In this document: positions 1 through 7,840 of the stretch, in pieces
How positions within the stretch are numbered: the first letter of the stretch is position 1
How the letters are laid out: the number at the start of each line of letters is the position of its first letter
Assembly (NCBI GenBank): GCA_002407935.1
Contig: DHPU01000044.1
Span: 5,715 to 30,561, forward strand
DNA from: Peptococcaceae bacterium UBA5356
Lineage (GTDB): Bacteria; Bacillota; Peptococcia; DRI-13; DTU073
Direction of reading: 5' to 3'
Length of the DNA stretch: 24,847 nt
The notes under the pieces: model-generated
The model's input: only the letters and a program-made list of their open reading frames with translations
The model's database searches: none
Told to the model about the DNA's origin: nothing
Made by a program: the position numbers and the translations under genes

Positions 1-5
1 TAGCC

Positions 6-2654
6 GTGAGGGACAACTTCTATGTCGAGGGCATATTTGAAAAGGTGGATTCCATCGTGGGCAGCATTAGCGATGTTGTATCCGATTATGTGACATCCCC
101 TGAACAGGCCTCCGCCAATCCCCAGGTGACCCTGGGCGAAGGGGATAACCTCTTTTCTCTCACTTGGGCTAACGCTTCCAGTTTCAGCTACAGCTATAAA
201 ATCCTGCACCGGCTGGTCGAGCCGGCAGTGTCACCGCCCGCCATTATCTCGAACGACCCGGCCAAAAACAAGCAGCGAAGAGACATTGGTTGCCCGATCG
301 ACGTGATCGGATTTAAGAAGAAGTTAATTGAGTCGCCCCACAGTCAGCCAAGATGTTCGTCACTTGGCATGGGCTATGTTCTATTGCTGAATCAGGAGTG
401 GCAGCCGAGTCATTTCTCTTTAGGAACGCTCCTTTATTCGCTGGCCTTGGCGCCTGGTGAGGAGCAGCGCTTGGCAATCTCTGAGCGGACTGAAACGCTG
501 GCTGTTACCGACAGGGAGTCTGCCTCCTACTTTCAGAGTGACCGCTATTCCTTCGATCAAAGAGATAATACTTCAGCTCTCTTTACATCAGCACTTAGAG
601 ATACGGTTACCGGCTCATCCAAAATGAGCGGCTACGGCTTTGGCGCCTCTTCAGGCAGCGGCACCAGTGCCGCCGGCGGAGGCAGCTGGGGGCCTTTTTC
701 CATCCTAGGTGGTGCTTCTGCATTGTTCGGGCTCGGCGGTTCCGCGAACTCTTCGTCAGCCGAGTTTTCCCAAAAACACAAGAGCGATTATTCGAGCAAT
801 TTAGCCCAGAGTTTTCAGCAGAATATTCGGCAGGCAGCCGAAACACAAAGTCAGGCTAACCGTATTGGTGTCCGTCTGGCCACTGCGGCCGAAAGCGAAA
901 TGGTGACCACTAAAATTATCGCCAATAATAATCACTCCCACGCACTGACTATGCAGTTCTGGGAGGTTTTACACAACTATAAGGTAACCTCAAGCATTAC
1001 CGGCGTGCAGCTCGTCCTCTACATTCCCCTTGATATTGTCCAATTTCTGCCCACCGGTGTACCTCATGTGCTTACGCCCGGGGAGCTTTATGACATGACG
1101 CAAAAGTCAACGGGCAAGGCTGACTTCGTGCGGCGGTATGATATGCTCATCAAGCATCACGACGCGATTACTCCGTATATGCCATATGTTTATCGGGAGG
1201 GATTAAATTTACTTAAAAAATTCGCCTCTTATCCGAAGTGGGAGTTTCAGAGCGGAGAACCGGGGGGCGGCTTTACGGTGCAACTAAAGGTTACGGGCAG
1301 TTTTATGCCGTACGATAGCTTGAAGGCCGTTCTTCGCTTGAAAAACGGGGGGTACATCAATGCGGCAAGCATTCATTATGAAACACATCAAATTGAAGCG
1401 GGTTACCAGAACGGTCCACAGTTATTGGAGGCTATTCGCAGGAAGCGCATAGAACCTAGCAAGACTGTCACTGGTCTCTTTAACATCCCGCCCGGTGTTG
1501 TAGATGACGATTTTGCCGGGATGGAGCTCTATTACAGCTCTTCACCATATAATTATACTCTCACCCCTAATATTCCCGATTTCATTAGCGCGTTTTTCCC
1601 GAAAATGAGTCCGGAAGAAGTAATTTCTAAGTTTTATAAAAAGGAAGATCTGGAGGTTAGCTTATCACCCTCACAGCTTCGTTCGCTCGGGCCGTTGCGT
1701 ATTGCCGAAGTTGAGCTTAGCAAAGCGCAGACAACATATTTAAGTATACGCCGCGATGAAGAGCTTATATACAGTACCTCCTACGCTATTTTTGACCGAG
1801 TTAGGACGATGACCTTTGAACAGCTCCAGAAAATCGAACAAACCTTTCAGCATATAGTTGAAAACACGATGTTTTATTCCCAAGTCTTGTGGGCTTCCCT
1901 TACCAGTGCTGAGCGAGCCATCATGCTGGAACAATATACGATCGGCATTCCTGACAAGACGGGAGAAATAGGTGAAGAAGTGCCGCTTATGAATTGCATC
2001 CAAAACGAAGTGTACGGTTATTACGGCAACTGTATGATTATGCCATTTGGGTACCCGCCTGAATTAGCCGATAAACTGAACACGTCTACCCGTGAGGTGC
2101 AAGATGCGCTGTATAGCTATCATACCTTGGCATTCCGTTCGCCTTATACCATGGTTCCTCTGTCGACACGGGGTATGGTTGGTGAGGCCGTCTTGGGTAA
2201 TAGCAACGCCAGCGAGAAGATTGATCTGACTCGTTTCTGGAACTGGCAGGATTCGCCTATCACGCATGCCGACACCATTAAACCATCCGACTTTAATCAG
2301 CAGCATATCATCAGTGATGACACGGCGGCGCCCGATAAGCTTGCTAAGACCGGAAATACGGTCAATATAAATACGGGCGGGGTCACCGCGCCTGATCTAT
2401 CCTCGGCAGTCGCCAAGGCACCTGTTTCTCCAGCCATCGTCGGACTGGGGGATTTGCAGAAATTTGCTTCCGATTTAATCAATACCGGCTCTTCCGAACG
2501 GTTGAGTGTTATCAATAATGCTAGTACGATGACTCAGCAGGCTATCACCGGATATGTCAACATGAAAGCCGGCTTAGGGATGAACGGAGAGAAAGGGGAG
2601 AGCAAGAAGAAGGAGGAAAAGCCGCAGAAGCCCGAGAAGCCCGAGAATCCCTAG
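6..2654 (+). CDS. Large protein of unknown function, possibly 5'-truncated
   Basis: I do not recognise this 882-residue protein. The frame is open to the left edge of the window and no ribosome site is visible before the GTG at position 6, so the true start may lie upstream. There is no evident signal peptide or transmembrane helix. Visible parts: an N-terminal region with a block around LALAPGEEQRLAI (about residues 147-159), a Gly/Ser-rich flexible stretch (about 205-250), a Gln/Ala-rich helical segment (about 265-300), then NNNHSHALTMQFWEVL (about 306-321), which reads like a structured, conserved core. Near residues 725-755 there is a block containing TRGMVGEAVLG and LTRFWNWQDSP. The C-terminus (about 860-882) is a charged Lys/Glu/Pro tail. 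The next gene follows 56 nt downstream with its own ribosome site, suggesting co-expression. A structural or assembly role (surface or injection-type complex) is conceivable, but nothing in the sequence proves it. Confidence 0.75.
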   Translation: MRDNFYVEGIFEKVDSIVGSISDVVSDYVTSPEQASANPQVTLGEGDNLFSLTWANASSFSYSYKILHRLVEPAVSPPAIISNDPAKNKQRRDIGCPIDVIGFKKKLIESPHSQPRCSSLGMGYVLLLNQEWQPSHFSLGTLLYSLALAPGEEQRLAISERTETLAVTDRESASYFQSDRYSFDQRDNTSALFTSALRDTVTGSSKMSGYGFGASSGSGTSAAGGGSWGPFSILGGASALFGLGGSANSSSAEFSQKHKSDYSSNLAQSFQQNIRQAAETQSQANRIGVRLATAAESEMVTTKIIANNNHSHALTMQFWEVLHNYKVTSSITGVQLVLYIPLDIVQFLPTGVPHVLTPGELYDMTQKSTGKADFVRRYDMLIKHHDAITPYMPYVYREGLNLLKKFASYPKWEFQSGEPGGGFTVQLKVTGSFMPYDSLKAVLRLKNGGYINAASIHYETHQIEAGYQNGPQLLEAIRRKRIEPSKTVTGLFNIPPGVVDDDFAGMELYYSSSPYNYTLTPNIPDFISAFFPKMSPEEVISKFYKKEDLEVSLSPSQLRSLGPLRIAEVELSKAQTTYLSIRRDEELIYSTSYAIFDRVRTMTFEQLQKIEQTFQHIVENTMFYSQVLWASLTSAERAIMLEQYTIGIPDKTGEIGEEVPLMNCIQNEVYGYYGNCMIMPFGYPPELADKLNTSTREVQDALYSYHTLAFRSPYTMVPLSTRGMVGEAVLGNSNASEKIDLTRFWNWQDSPITHADTIKPSDFNQQHIISDDTAAPDKLAKTGNTVNINTGGVTAPDLSSAVAKAPVSPAIVGLGDLQKFASDLINTGSSERLSVINNASTMTQQAITGYVNMKAGLGMNGEKGESKKKEEKPQKPEKPENP

Positions 2655-2710
2655 AATCCACAATAGCCGGATGCCCCGGACGTTAACATTGTATAAAGGG
2701 AGGTTTTTAT

Positions 2711-3649
2711 ATGGAAACTACGGATAATGAACTGTATAGCGTATTGCTTGACATCATAAAGCAGGAGAGTTCTCCCGAGGCGGTAGAGGCTCGTAATTTG
2801 ATGCTGCAGCGCATAGCCATGGCGGGAGACATCACTCCCTCGCGCATTCAGGCTCCTCAAAACATTACCCAGATTGGTGGGTATATAAACTTGCTCGAAA
2901 GTATCAAACAGGATGAATTGCGAAACAGGATGCTGGCCTCTGTCCTAGGGGTAGCTGCACCCGGCGGGGGACATGAACTTCGTGATGACCGCCCGGAACT
3001 GTTTTTTGCCCGCCGTCTCTCTGACCGCCCTGAGTGTGAGCAGGCGGAAACCCTGCCCCTTGCCTTTTATATGCGCAGTGACTTTTTGGAGACCTTTGAG
3101 GGTACGCTCGCCTCGTTCCATGCTGTGGGGGCTTCGCTTCCTGTGTTCCTGACGGCTGCACCTTTGTTGCCGTCTCTCTCCTCTCCGCTGCCGACGCAGG
3201 AGGGTATCCTCGCACTGCTTGGCCGCACCCTTGAGCTGGCCCCGACCGCGGCTTTTACAAATCCGGAACAAGATCCGCTGGTTGTTGCGGAACAGGAGGG
3301 AGCAGGCATTGTTTATGCCCGATCCGACAGCATGCAGGGCTCGATCACGGTGAAGGCTTACGTGCGGGAGGGCGTGGGCTATGCTGTTGAGGAGATTAGC
3401 GCTAAGCTCATTCCCATCACGCCGCTTATGCAGGCGGCAGGTTGGTATATGGAAAAGAGAACCCCGGAGCAGCAAGACAGGCCTTATGACCCCGCCTCGG
3501 CGCTGCGCTGGCGGAATATAACGGGGCTAGTGCCCGGTCGAACCACCTTCGCAAGCGAGCTTTCCCTGTTGTACACGCGTGCCCAAATCGCCGGGTCGTG
3601 CCTGCGCGACATGCTCCGCGCCCTGTGGGATGGGACAAAATTCGCTTAA
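2711..3649 (+). CDS. Protein of unknown function, partner of upstream large gene
   Basis: A 312-residue protein that I do not recognise. The ATG is preceded by an AAAGGGAGG ribosome site at about 2695-2703. There is no signal peptide or clear membrane span. The N-terminal 80 residues look helical and acidic (METTDNELYSVLLDIIKQE), the middle is rich in Pro, Leu and Ala, and the C-terminus ends in a helical stretch (FASELSLLYTRAQIAGSC). It sits 56 nt downstream of the 882-aa gene in the same orientation and shares its relatively G+C-rich third positions. Both features set the pair apart from the A+T-richer genes that follow. Transcription may end at the hairpin near 3805-3846, about 155 nt further on. 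Function cannot be assigned; a shared role with the upstream protein is inferred from position only. Confidence 0.75.
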   Translation: METTDNELYSVLLDIIKQESSPEAVEARNLMLQRIAMAGDITPSRIQAPQNITQIGGYINLLESIKQDELRNRMLASVLGVAAPGGGHELRDDRPELFFARRLSDRPECEQAETLPLAFYMRSDFLETFEGTLASFHAVGASLPVFLTAAPLLPSLSSPLPTQEGILALLGRTLELAPTAAFTNPEQDPLVVAEQEGAGIVYARSDSMQGSITVKAYVREGVGYAVEEISAKLIPITPLMQAAGWYMEKRTPEQQDRPYDPASALRWRNITGLVPGRTTFASELSLLYTRAQIAGSCLRDMLRALWDGTKFA

Positions 3650-3804
3650 AGCGAGGGGCTTTACGGCATATGTGAAAAATTTTTGTAGAAAAAATAAACA
3701 AGAGGTCATCTTTTTGGTAAAATAAAAGAGGATCTCTTGTGAATATTATTTTCACTAAGTTAATACTGTCAAACCGCGATATTCGATTGGAATAATTATA
3801 GAGA

Positions 3805-3846
3805 ACTGATATGATTGAAAAAGATGATATCAGTCATTTTTTTTTG
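3805..3846 (+). terminator. Intrinsic terminator
   Basis: ACTGATAT (3805-3812) pairs with ATATCAGT (3827-3834) around a 14-nt loop and is followed by a long run of T on the plus strand (about 3837-3846). It lies downstream of the 2711-3649 gene and upstream of the radical SAM fragment, so it most likely closes the unknown two-gene unit. Confidence 0.7.
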
Positions 3847-3910
3847 TAAAAGCGAACAGAGTAGATTTAAAGAAGAACAAATAGTAAAATAAAATAGGGG
3901 TGATCACATT

Positions 3911-4009
3911 ATGACAGTAAAAAAAGCAGCCATGGAGTATGATTATCCTCTTTATCGACCGCCTAGTGAGGCATATAGCATTAATAATGCAGGGCAGAAA
4001 AACGGATAG
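3911..4009 (+). pseudogene. Truncated radical SAM protein (N-terminal remnant)
   Basis: A 32-codon frame starts at ATG 3911 behind a good ribosome site (AGGGGTGATC, about 3896-3905) and ends at TAG 4007-4009. Its product contains EYDYPLYRPPSEAYS. That string matches the N-terminal signature of a family of radical SAM enzymes in which YRPPSEA is normally followed by a hydrophobic stretch and the CxxxCxxC cluster motif. Here the match stops after the Ser and no Cys motif occurs in any frame before the next gene. The simplest reading is a gene that lost nearly everything but its ribosome site and first 23 codons, probably by deletion. A genuine short peptide cannot be excluded. The family match is from memory of the motif, not from a search. 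Confidence 0.6.
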
Positions 4010-4134
4010 ATATTCAATGCTTTTATAATTTTGTATGGTTTACTTGTGAAAAATCTGTTAAAATTGTGAGGGAAGTTTTTATAGAAAACTAACGCAGCCC
4101 TGATACGAAAACAGGGACGAGGAGTGAAGCACTA

Positions 4135-5334
4135 ATGGTTAGGACGGTTGGGACTGTAGTCCGGGGAATAAGATTGCCAATAATTAAAGCAGGCGATGAT
4201 TTAGTTAACATGGTTGTGCATAGTGTAATCTTTTCTTCCGAAACAGAAAAGTATGGGTTACGAGACAAAGATGTGATAGCTATAACTGAGTCGGCGGTAG
4301 CTCGAGCTCAGGGGAATTATGTCACGATGGATGATATAGCTCTTGATGTTAAGCAGAAATTTAAGGGCAAGAAGGAGTTCGGAATTGTTTTCCCGATTCT
4401 TAGCCGGAATAGATTCTCTACGGTTTTAAAGGGAATTGCTCGTGCGGGGCGCAAGCTTTATTTACAGTTAAGCTTTCCGGCAGATGAAGTGGGTAATCAT
4501 TTGATGGATCCGGAAAAAATGGATGAATTAGAGCTTAATCCTTATTTGGAAGTGCTCACGGAGGAAAAATACCGGGAATTATTTGGGGCAGAGGTAAAAC
4601 ATCCGTTTACCGGGATAGATTATGTGCAAATGTACCGTGAGATTGTGGAAAAAGAAGGAGCCGAGATAGAAATAATTTTAGGCAATGATCCCAGAGCAAT
4701 CCTGCAATATACTAAGGATGTTTTGGTGGCGGATATTCATTCTAGGTTCAGAACTAAAAAGCTTCTGCAAAAAGCGGGGGCAAATCTGGTTTGGGGTTTG
4801 GATGATCTTTGTACTGCTTCGATTAAGGGAAGCGGGTATAATCAGCAATATGGTTTGCTGGGTTCCAATAAAGCCACGGAAACAGATGTAAAGCTGTTCC
4901 CGCGTGACGGAGAAAAGTTTGTAGCAGCTGTACAGGAGAAGATCATGGAGTTAACCGGAAAAAGGGTCGAAGTAATGATTTACGGTGACGGGGCGTTTAA
5001 GGATCCAGTCGGGAAGATCTGGGAATTGGCGGATCCGGTAGTAGCTCCGGCTTATACTGCTGGTTTGAGCGGCCTACCTAATGAGATTAAGTTGAAATAT
5101 TTTGCTGATAATCAGTTGAAGGATTTGAGTGGTGAAGCCAGTCAGGAAGCGATGAAAAACTATATTCGGGAAAAAGAGGCTAGGTTAATAGGAACGTTGG
5201 AATCCCAGGGAACTACTCCTCGTCAGTTGACTGATTTACTGGGAAGCTTGAGTGATTTGGCAAGCGGCAGTGGAGATAAAGGAACCCCGGTTGTGCTTAT
5301 TCAAGGGTACTTTGATAATTACGCTACGGAATAA
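4135..5334 (+). CDS. CofE-like protein (F420-0:gamma-glutamyl ligase family)
   Basis: A 399-residue protein that resembles the coenzyme F420-0:L-glutamate ligase (CofE) family. It opens with VGTVVRGIRLPII, continues with the RDKDVIAITESAVARAQGNYV block that in CofE helps bind GTP and the glutamyl substrate, and later shows VMIYGDGAFKDPVGKIWELADPVV and KGTPVVLIQGY. True CofE proteins are about 250 residues; this longer form is common in Firmicutes that are not known to make F420, so the real substrate is uncertain. The ATG has GGAG 10-12 nt upstream. A glutamine synthetase homologue follows after 69 nt in the same direction; the pairing hints at a shared gamma-glutamyl chemistry, but this is inference. 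No other F420 biosynthesis gene is in the window. Confidence 0.75.
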   Translation: MVRTVGTVVRGIRLPIIKAGDDLVNMVVHSVIFSSETEKYGLRDKDVIAITESAVARAQGNYVTMDDIALDVKQKFKGKKEFGIVFPILSRNRFSTVLKGIARAGRKLYLQLSFPADEVGNHLMDPEKMDELELNPYLEVLTEEKYRELFGAEVKHPFTGIDYVQMYREIVEKEGAEIEIILGNDPRAILQYTKDVLVADIHSRFRTKKLLQKAGANLVWGLDDLCTASIKGSGYNQQYGLLGSNKATETDVKLFPRDGEKFVAAVQEKIMELTGKRVEVMIYGDGAFKDPVGKIWELADPVVAPAYTAGLSGLPNEIKLKYFADNQLKDLSGEASQEAMKNYIREKEARLIGTLESQGTTPRQLTDLLGSLSDLASGSGDKGTPVVLIQGYFDNYATE

Positions 5335-5362
5335 ACTTCATTTTTTATAGAAGATGGAGTTT
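5333..5362 (+). other. Hairpin overlapping the cofE-like stop codon
   Basis: AAACTTCATTTT (5333-5344) and AAGATGGAGTTT (5351-5362) form a 12-bp stem with two G-U pairs and a 6-nt loop. The hairpin begins inside the stop codon of the CofE-like gene and has no T-run after it. It could attenuate or stabilise the message between this gene and the glutamine synthetase gene; it is not a classical terminator. Confidence 0.4.
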
Positions 5363-5403
5363 AGAAAATAAAAAAGGGAAAAGAGAATAAAGGGGGCTTC
5401 AAT

Positions 5404-6834
5404 TTGTTTGCGGATTTTCAGGAATGTAAAAATTATTGCTTGGAGAAGGGGATTAAGGCTGTTGATTTCAAGCTGATTAATCTGGCAGGACGTTGGCATC
5501 ATCTTACTATTCCTGTGGAAAGATTAGACGAAAAGATCATGGAGGATGGCATCGGGTTTGACGGTTCCAGTTATGGCTTTTTGACGTTAGAGAAATCCGA
5601 CATGGTTTTTAAACCGGATTTGAGGTTTGCTTTTGCGGATCCTTTTAGTGAAATACCTACGTTAAGTATCATTGGGAATATCTATAGCCTAGGTGAAAAA
5701 ACAGAACGGTTTGAGGGAGACCCCCGCTATATCGCCGAAAAGGCGGAAAATTATTTAAAGAGTACCGGAATAGCGGATCGGAGCTCGTTTGGACCGGAGT
5801 TTGAATTTTATTTAATTGATCATATTTCCTATGCGGTGGAACGAAATAACATTAGTGTTTTCTTGGATGCGGAACAGGCGGAATGGCACACCAAGGATCA
5901 GGAGTATCAGAATCAGGGTTTTAAGGTTCCGTATCAAAAAGGGTATCATGTGGATATTCCCTATGATGTGAATTTTGAACTGAGAAAGAAAATGGTATTG
6001 CAGCTCGAAGAAATGGGGGTACCGATTAAATATCATCATCCGGAAGTTGGCTCTTCCGGGCAGATGGAAATTGAAATTTGTTTTGGCAATCTCTTTGAAA
6101 TGGCGGACCGCACCATGTTGCTCAAATATGTCATCAAAAATATGGCGCTGGCTCATGGCAAGACCGTTACTTTTATGCCTAAGCCCTTTTTCCGTGAAGC
6201 AGGGAGCGGCATGCATGTACACATTAATTTCTTCAAGGAAGATAAACCGGTTTTTTATGATGCGAAAGGTTATTCCGGCTTGAGCCAGACGGCGCTCTAT
6301 ACTATTGGGGGAATCTTAAAACATGCGCCGGCCTTGTTGGCGTTAACTAATCCCAGTACAAATTCCTATAAACGTTTGGTACCGGGTTATGAAGCACCGG
6401 TAAATATTTGTTATGCTACGGCTAATCGTAGTGCGGTAATCAGAATCCCCGGTTATGCTAATCGTCCTGAAGAAAAACGTTATGAATTCCGGCCTTCGGA
6501 TGCCACGTGTAATCCTTATCTGGCTTATTCTGCCTTGATGATGGCGGCGCTGGACGGAGTGCAGCAAAAAATCGACCCGGTGAAGGAAGGCTTTGGTCCT
6601 TATGACATCAATATCTTTAAATTAAGTGAGGAAGAAAGAGCGAAAATTAAAGCACTTCCCAAATCTCTGGAAGAAGCGGCTGATGCCCTGGAAAAGGATC
6701 ACGAGTTCTTGCTGAAAGGCGGAGTCTTTACGGAGGGGATTATTCAAGATCATTTGAAGAGAATTCGCAAAGAGGCAAATGAAGTGAATATTGTACCGAA
6801 TCCCAAGGAATATGAGCTTTATTTTGATCTATAA
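5404..6834 (+). CDS. glnA: Glutamine synthetase, type I, divergent
   Basis: A 476-residue cytoplasmic enzyme of the glutamine synthetase type I family, which makes glutamine from glutamate, ammonia and ATP. The TTG start at 5404 follows AAAGGGGG by 7 nt. Family motifs in order: GFDGSS (51-56), GPEFEFYL (130-137, metal ligands), HHPEVGSSGQMEIE (211-224), MPKPFFREAGSGMHVHINF (258-276, ATP and metal site), NPSTNSYKRLVPGYEAPVN (316-334, glutamate flap), and EFRPSDATCNPYLA (361-374). At the position of the E. coli adenylylation tyrosine (LYDL) this protein has IFKL, with Phe at 405, so control by adenylylation is unlikely. The loop around residues 145-185 is longer than in Bacillus GlnA. It may be a housekeeping enzyme or a gamma-glutamyl ligase paralogue working with the CofE-like neighbour. 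The gene ends at a strong terminator. Confidence 0.88.
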   Translation: MFADFQECKNYCLEKGIKAVDFKLINLAGRWHHLTIPVERLDEKIMEDGIGFDGSSYGFLTLEKSDMVFKPDLRFAFADPFSEIPTLSIIGNIYSLGEKTERFEGDPRYIAEKAENYLKSTGIADRSSFGPEFEFYLIDHISYAVERNNISVFLDAEQAEWHTKDQEYQNQGFKVPYQKGYHVDIPYDVNFELRKKMVLQLEEMGVPIKYHHPEVGSSGQMEIEICFGNLFEMADRTMLLKYVIKNMALAHGKTVTFMPKPFFREAGSGMHVHINFFKEDKPVFYDAKGYSGLSQTALYTIGGILKHAPALLALTNPSTNSYKRLVPGYEAPVNICYATANRSAVIRIPGYANRPEEKRYEFRPSDATCNPYLAYSALMMAALDGVQQKIDPVKEGFGPYDINIFKLSEEERAKIKALPKSLEEAADALEKDHEFLLKGGVFTEGIIQDHLKRIRKEANEVNIVPNPKEYELYFDL

Positions 6835-6859
6835 GGTCACATAAGTCACATAAGTAACC

Positions 6860-6895
6860 AAAGCATCCTGTTTATCCAAACAGGATGCTTTTAGT
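6860..6895 (+). terminator. Intrinsic terminator after glutamine synthetase
   Basis: AAGCATCCTGTTT (6861-6873) pairs perfectly with AAACAGGATGCTT (6878-6890) around the 4-nt loop ATCC and is followed by TTAGTTGT. With its A-run before and T-rich stretch after, the stem could act on both strands. Confidence 0.88.
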
Positions 6896-6923
6896 TGTAT
6901 TTTAAAATAAAAAGCAATACAAT
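6895..6923 (+). promoter_or_regulatory. Putative sigma-A promoter for hydrolase/Mur ligase cassette
   Basis: TTGTAT (6895-6900), a 17-nt spacer and TACAAT (6918-6923) form a reasonable sigma-A promoter directly behind the glutamine synthetase terminator, about 45 nt before the first gene of the next cassette. Confidence 0.45.
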
Positions 6924-6967
6924 CATATAAAGAGGTACGCAGATAAAAAGCGGGAGGACTATTGATT

Positions 6968-7741
6968 GTGCAGATTACTGTTAAAGGAATTAAGATAAAT
7001 TATCATGTTTCCGGAGAAGGGAAAGACTTAATTTTGCTGCACGGCTGGGGTGGCTCAACGCAAAGTTTTGCCCCTGTGCATCAGCATTATGAGGCGTATT
7101 TCCGCACTTATTCCCTTGATTGGCCGGGTTTTGGTCAAAGCGAGGAACCTCAAGATGTTTGGGGGGTAGCGGAGTATGCGGAACTGTTCTGTGCCTTGCT
7201 GGAGGAACTGCACATCCAAAACCCCATTGTGATGGCTCATTCCTTTGGCGGAAGAGTGGTTATTTATAGCGCGGGAGCCTTGCGGCAGGACTTCCAGAAA
7301 ATTATTCTGCTGGACAGTGCCGGGATAAAACCGCGCCGCGGGCTGGATTATTATATTAAGGTCTACACGTACAAACTGGCCAAAAAAATTGCCCAACTGC
7401 CTGGTCTGCGACAGCTATTGCAGGAAAAATATGAGCAGTACCGGAAAAAGGCGGGCGCACCAGATTACCAAAATGCCTCGGAAATGATGAAAAAAGTTTT
7501 TATTAAGGTCGTCAATGAGGATTTAAGGGAATATTTACCGCAGATCATGGCGCCGACCTTATTAATCTGGGGTGAAAATGACACAGCCACCCCGCTCCGC
7601 GATGCCAAAATCATGGAGGGATTAATTCCGAACGCTGGTCTGGTTATTTTCAAAAACGCCGGACATTTTGCCTATCTGGAGATGTTTAACCACTTTAGTA
7701 ATGTGGTGGATACTTTTTTAAAAGAGGATATGAGGATATGA
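6968..7741 (+). CDS. Alpha/beta-fold hydrolase
   Basis: A protein of about 257 residues of the alpha/beta-hydrolase superfamily. Two starts compete: TTG 6962 lies only 3 nt after the GGGAGGA site (6952-6958), while GTG 6968 has 9 nt spacing and is preferred; it yields MQITVKGIKINYHVSGEG. The oxyanion-hole motif LLHGWGGS, the nucleophile elbow MAHSFGGR (Ser catalytic), the acid in WGENDTATP and the terminal catalytic His in NAGHFAYLE are all present, so the enzyme looks active. No signal peptide, hence cytoplasmic. It heads a three-gene cassette with a membrane Mur ligase and a D-Ala-D-Ala ligase homologue. It could trim or release an acyl or peptidyl intermediate of that pathway, but the substrate cannot be read from sequence. 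Confidence 0.85.
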   Translation: MQITVKGIKINYHVSGEGKDLILLHGWGGSTQSFAPVHQHYEAYFRTYSLDWPGFGQSEEPQDVWGVAEYAELFCALLEELHIQNPIVMAHSFGGRVVIYSAGALRQDFQKIILLDSAGIKPRRGLDYYIKVYTYKLAKKIAQLPGLRQLLQEKYEQYRKKAGAPDYQNASEMMKKVFIKVVNEDLREYLPQIMAPTLLIWGENDTATPLRDAKIMEGLIPNAGLVIFKNAGHFAYLEMFNHFSNVVDTFLKEDMRI

Positions 7742-7840
7742 AGATTTGAGAGTCGAGGGTAAAACAATTGATTAGGAATACTGAATAATGAAGAATACTA
7801 GGAAGAACAAGTATAATTAGAATAGATGGAGGGAAAGTGC

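Larger units (their letters stand above)
3650..4134. other. Gene-poor gap between unknown pair and cofE-like gene
   Basis: This 485-nt A+T-rich stretch has no full-length gene. It holds an intrinsic terminator (3805-3846), a short open frame that looks like a truncated radical SAM protein start (3911-4009), and just before the next gene a small hairpin CCCTG/CAGGG (4098-4102 with 4112-4116) whose 3' arm ends 3 nt before the GGAG ribosome site. No convincing -35/-10 pair was found for the 4135 gene, although TATAAT-like and TTAAAAT-like strings occur around 4020-4070. Confidence 0.5.

Noticed and set aside
2945..3475. Minus-strand frame of 176 codons opposite the 312-aa gene
   Set aside because: It is rich in Arg, His and Cys as expected of a shadow frame in G+C-rich DNA, and the plus-strand gene has a strong ribosome site and follows its neighbour closely.
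3698..3740. Inverted repeat ACAAGAG/CTCTTGT as a terminator or attachment site
   Set aside because: Only 7 bp with a loop of about 29 nt, no T-run after it, and no matching direct repeat elsewhere that would mark an integration site.
7812..7817. TATAAT before the MurF-like gene as a separate promoter
   Set aside because: No acceptable -35 hexamer lies 16-18 nt upstream, and it is only about 10 nt before the ribosome site.
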